DNA from: Proteiniphilum sp. UBA4084
GTDB taxonomy: Bacteria > Bacteroidota > Bacteroidia > Bacteroidales > Dysgonomonadaceae
DNA length: 8,471 nt
Reading direction: 5' to 3'
Assembly (NCBI GenBank): GCA_002383605.1
Contig: DFYK01000004.1
Coordinates: 43,886-52,356 of the forward strand
Position 1 is the first letter of the stretch. Each line of letters starts with the position of its first letter. The notes under the pieces are model-generated. The model saw only the letters and a program-made list of their open reading frames with translations. It did no database searches and was not told where the DNA came from. Below are positions 6,402 to 8,471 of the stretch, piece after piece. Position numbers and translations under genes: made by a program.

Positions 6402-7364
6402 TTATGTCCGATATTTACCGTCGCCGGTGTCTTCCAGAATATTCAGGTAAGAATGATAGCGGCTTTCACTGATGTGGTGCTCTTCCACCGCCTTCCGTAC
6501 TGCACAGTCGGGTTCATTCAGATGCAGGCAGTTGTAGAATTTGCACTTCTCCGACACTTTAAATATTTCCGGGAAATAGTGGGAGACCTCTGCTGGCATC
6601 ATATCAATGGTACCGAAGCCCTTGATACCAGGCGTATCGATGACAAATCCGCCGTTATCCAGTTCAATCATCTCCGAGTAGGTGGTGGTGTGCATTCCCT
6701 TGTGATGGTAACCGGATATTTCGCCTGTCTTTTGCACATTCTCTCCTTTCAAGGCGTTGATGATACTCGATTTCCCAACACCCGAATGGCCTGCCAGCAG
6801 GATGATCTTGTCGCGGGTAATCTCCCGGATCTCTTCCACTCCCTCACCGGCCACCATGGATGTCTTCATGCTACGATATCCGATTACGGAGTAGAGCTGG
6901 ATGAGTGCCTGCAGGTAATCTTTTTCTTCTTCGTTGTATAGATCGATTTTATTGAAATCCAGGACGACCGGCACGGAGTATGCTTCGGCAGTCACCAGAA
7001 ACCGGTCGATGAACACCGTGGTTGTTTCCGGATAACGAACCGTGATACACAGGAGAGCCACATCGATATTCGCCGCCAGGATGTGGGCATGCTTGGAGAG
7101 GTTGGAAGCTTTGCGTACGATATAATTTTTGCGTTCGTCGATGTCGGTGATGAAGGCGGTACCATCGCGATTCACATTCATGAATACCATGTCGCCCACC
7201 ACCACGGGGCTTGTGCTGCGGATGCCTTTCAGTCGAAGGTTCCCCTTGGCCTTGCAAATAAGGTCGCTTCCGCTGGCTGTGCGTACGAGATAGGTGTTGC
7301 CGGTATTCTTAATGACCCGGCCTTTCACCCCTTTCAAGTTGCTTTCCTCTCCCTCCTTTTCCAT
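6402..7364 (-). CDS. rsgA: Ribosome small-subunit-dependent GTPase A (30S maturation factor)
   Basis: A 320-residue cytosolic GTPase that acts late in 30S subunit assembly. An OB-fold domain (about 13-80) is followed by the circularly permuted GTPase domain that defines this family: the G4 motif NKID at 138-141 comes before the P-loop GHSGVGKS at 192-199, then the HTTT switch-I segment at 225-228 and DTPG at 243-246. The C-terminal zinc site is complete: C274, C279, H281 and C287. Length is normal. The ATG at 7362-7364 shares one base with the frr TAA (TAATG), and the stop lies 3 bp before cls, so all three are almost certainly co-transcribed. Confidence 0.96.
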   Translation of the reverse strand: MEKEGEESNLKGVKGRVIKNTGNTYLVRTASGSDLICKAKGNLRLKGIRSTSPVVVGDMVFMNVNRDGTAFITDIDERKNYIVRKASNLSKHAHILAANIDVALLCITVRYPETTTVFIDRFLVTAEAYSVPVVLDFNKIDLYNEEEKDYLQALIQLYSVIGYRSMKTSMVAGEGVEEIREITRDKIILLAGHSGVGKSSIINALKGENVQKTGEISGYHHKGMHTTTYSEMIELDNGGFVIDTPGIKGFGTIDMMPAEVSHYFPEIFKVSEKCKFYNCLHLNEPDCAVRKAVEEHHISESRYHSYLNILEDTGDGKYRT

Positions 7365-7921
7365 TAAACGGTGAGGATTTCTTTTTCCTTGCCAGCAAAC
7401 CGCTCATCTACCTTCTTAATGTAGATATCGTGGAGTTTCTGCAACTCGTTTTCTCCATCTTTCCCCATATCTTCGGGCAGTCCCTCTTTCACTGCTTTTT
7501 TCACTTCGTCGATACCTTCACGACGTGCGTTGCGGATGCTGATCTTGGCTTCTTCGGCTTCCTGCTTGGTCTGCTTCACCAGTTGTTTGCGGCGTTCTTC
7601 GGTCAGGGGCGGTATTCCCAGCCGGATCACTTCGCCGTTGTTCTCGGGTGTGATTCCCACGTCGGAGTCCTGGATGGCTTTTTCCACCACCCTCAACATG
7701 TTTTTTTCCCAGGGTTGTACCATGATGGTCTTCGCATCGGGTGTGGTCACTGTGGCCACGTTAGATAGGGGAACCATGCTGCCGTAATACTCCACGCGGA
7801 TTCCGTCGAGAATGTGTGCATTGGCGCGGCCCGCCCTGATGCGGGAAAATGTTTCTTCCAAAAATTCGAGGGTCATCTGCATTTTCTCCTCGGCATCTTT
7901 TCTGATTGTCGTTGTATCCAT
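7364..7921 (-). CDS. frr: Ribosome recycling factor
   Basis: A 185-residue protein, the usual length, that works with EF-G to split the post-termination ribosome. The N-terminal helix leads into the conserved RAGRANAHILDGIRVEYYG segment (about 29-47) and PLSNVATV (51-58), which start the small alpha/beta domain. GITPENNGEVIRLGIPPLTEERR (about 89-111) leads back into the long helices of the three-helix bundle. Conserved Arg and Lys residues are present throughout. It lies 59 bp downstream of pyrH, the usual bacterial pyrH-frr order, and its stop overlaps the rsgA start by one base. Confidence 0.97.
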   Translation of the reverse strand: MDTTTIRKDAEEKMQMTLEFLEETFSRIRAGRANAHILDGIRVEYYGSMVPLSNVATVTTPDAKTIMVQPWEKNMLRVVEKAIQDSDVGITPENNGEVIRLGIPPLTEERRKQLVKQTKQEAEEAKISIRNARREGIDEVKKAVKEGLPEDMGKDGENELQKLHDIYIKKVDERFAGKEKEILTV

Positions 7922-7937
7922 AGGTAACTGTAATTTG

Positions 7938-7953
7938 TTGTTTCTGGAAACAA
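7938..7953. repeat. Small perfect dyad in the pyrH-frr gap
   Basis: TTGTTTC and GAAACAA flank a 2-base centre, giving a 16-bp dyad. The 2-base loop is too short for a good RNA hairpin and no U-tract follows, so a terminator is unlikely. It overlaps the 3' edge of the candidate -7 element and would sit at the transcription start, a position where an operator could lie. Confidence 0.35.
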
Positions 7954-7958
7954 AAATA
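7951..7958 (-). promoter_or_regulatory. Candidate Bacteroidota -7 promoter element for frr
   Basis: On the minus strand this reads TATTTTTG, matching the Bacteroidota sigma-factor -7 consensus TAnnTTTG. It would place the transcript start about 20-25 bases before the frr ATG. A good -33 TTTG is not seen at normal spacing: the nearest upstream TTTG is 25 bases away, at the end of pyrH. The surrounding gap is AT-rich, so a chance match is possible. Confidence 0.3.
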
Positions 7959-7980
7959 GTGAAAATATTTTAAATGGTTC

Positions 7981-8471
7981 CTACAAATGAATCAATGTAC
8001 CAATATCTTCGCCATCAATCACCTTTTTCAGGTTGCCGTAGCTGTCCATATCAAAGACCACGACGGGCAGGTTATTTTCCTTACACAGCGTGGTGGCGGT
8101 AAGGTCCATCACCCTGAGTCCACGCTCATATACTTCATCGAAGGTGATGGTACGGAACTTGGTGGCTGTGGGGTCTTTCTCCGGATCAGCGGTATAAACA
8201 CCGTCTACGCGGGTTCCCTTGAACATGGCATCGGCTTCGATCTCAACACCCCGCAGAGTGGATGCCGTATCGGTGGTAAAGAAGGGGTTTCCGGTACCAC
8301 CGGCAATGATGGCAACTTCACCCCGTTCCATTGCTTCAATGGCCTTCCACTTGGAGTAAAGCTCGCCTACCGGTTCCATGCGGATGGCGGTGAAAACACG
8401 GTTTTTTTGTCCCGATGAGGTCAATGCAGAGCTTAGGGCCAGGCTATTGATCACGGTGGCCAGCATCCCCA
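7981..8471 (-). CDS. pyrH: UMP kinase, C-terminal part (5' end outside the window)
   Basis: The last 162 residues of a protein that is usually about 235-240 residues; the frame stays open to the right edge, so the Met at 8466 is internal (a Gly codon precedes it). The enzyme phosphorylates UMP to UDP with ATP in pyrimidine nucleotide synthesis. Signature segments visible: GMLATVINSLAL at the start, GGTGNPFFTTDTAS (about 57-70 of the fragment) of the amino-acid-kinase fold nucleotide site, VDGVYTADPEKDP (about 88-100) and the RVMDLTATTLC segment. The fragment ends at a TAG, 59 bp before frr. Bacterial UMP kinase is hexameric and distinct from eukaryotic UMP/CMP kinase. Confidence 0.96.
   Translation of the reverse strand, partial: GMLATVINSLALSSALTSSGQKNRVFTAIRMEPVGELYSKWKAIEAMERGEVAIIAGGTGNPFFTTDTASTLRGVEIEADAMFKGTRVDGVYTADPEKDPTATKFRTITFDEVYERGLRVMDLTATTLCKENNLPVVVFDMDSYGNLKKVIDGEDIGTLIHL

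Noticed and set aside
5913..6941. Long plus-strand open frame (342 codons) spanning cls and rsgA
   Set aside because: It lies antisense to two well-supported genes. Its translation is rich in His, Phe, Cys and Gln, with no domain, as expected for a shadow frame.
8464..8466. ATG at 8466 as the pyrH start
   Set aside because: The conserved GMLATVIN segment lies in the middle of UMP kinase, and a full-length enzyme needs about 75 more N-terminal residues beyond the window.

Overview
The window looks like a chromosomal segment of a Bacteroidota bacterium, most likely order Bacteroidales. This rests on protein style (a PagL-like 'acyloxyacyl hydrolase' of about 400 residues with the HYSNGN signature, an RsgA and a two-HKD cardiolipin synthase of Bacteroidota type), on a candidate TAnnTTTG-type -7 promoter element, and on the absence of obvious Shine-Dalgarno sequences. 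The family or genus cannot be fixed from this sequence alone.

Layout: the only plus-strand gene is the 3' end of a MATE-family efflux transporter (2-505). Everything else is on the minus strand and is best read from right to left. First comes the 3' part of pyrH (UMP kinase, cut by the window end), followed by frr (ribosome recycling factor), rsgA (30S maturation GTPase) and cls (cardiolipin synthase). frr, rsgA and cls are nearly contiguous (1-bp overlap, then a 3-bp gap) and form a housekeeping operon. A 377-bp gene-free stretch (4597-4973) follows. It is filled with degenerate 7-bp repeats in two arrays of opposite orientation. Next is a second cluster: aroK (shikimate kinase), an alanine dehydrogenase/PNT-family protein that overlaps aroK by 4 bp, a 332-codon reading frame of unknown function with no normal start, and a PagL-like lipid A deacylase-family protein that overlaps it by 4 bp. 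The last gene converges with the MATE gene.

How the genes relate: pyrH-frr-rsgA is a translation and nucleotide core, with a membrane phospholipid enzyme attached to its end. aroK supplies the shikimate (aromatic amino acid) pathway. The two genes at 595-2813 look like an accessory envelope module: they are more AT-rich than the flanking housekeeping genes, tightly coupled to each other, and the upstream member seems to have lost its 5' end.

The points most worth a second look are the convergent heptamer arrays at 4605-4970, the dehydrogenase-family protein lacking two of the four residues known to be catalytic in characterised alanine dehydrogenase, the PagL-like protein with Asn where the third catalytic residue (Glu) is expected, and the start-less unknown gene coupled to it. 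I saw no tRNA, rRNA, CRISPR array, insertion sequence or phage gene.
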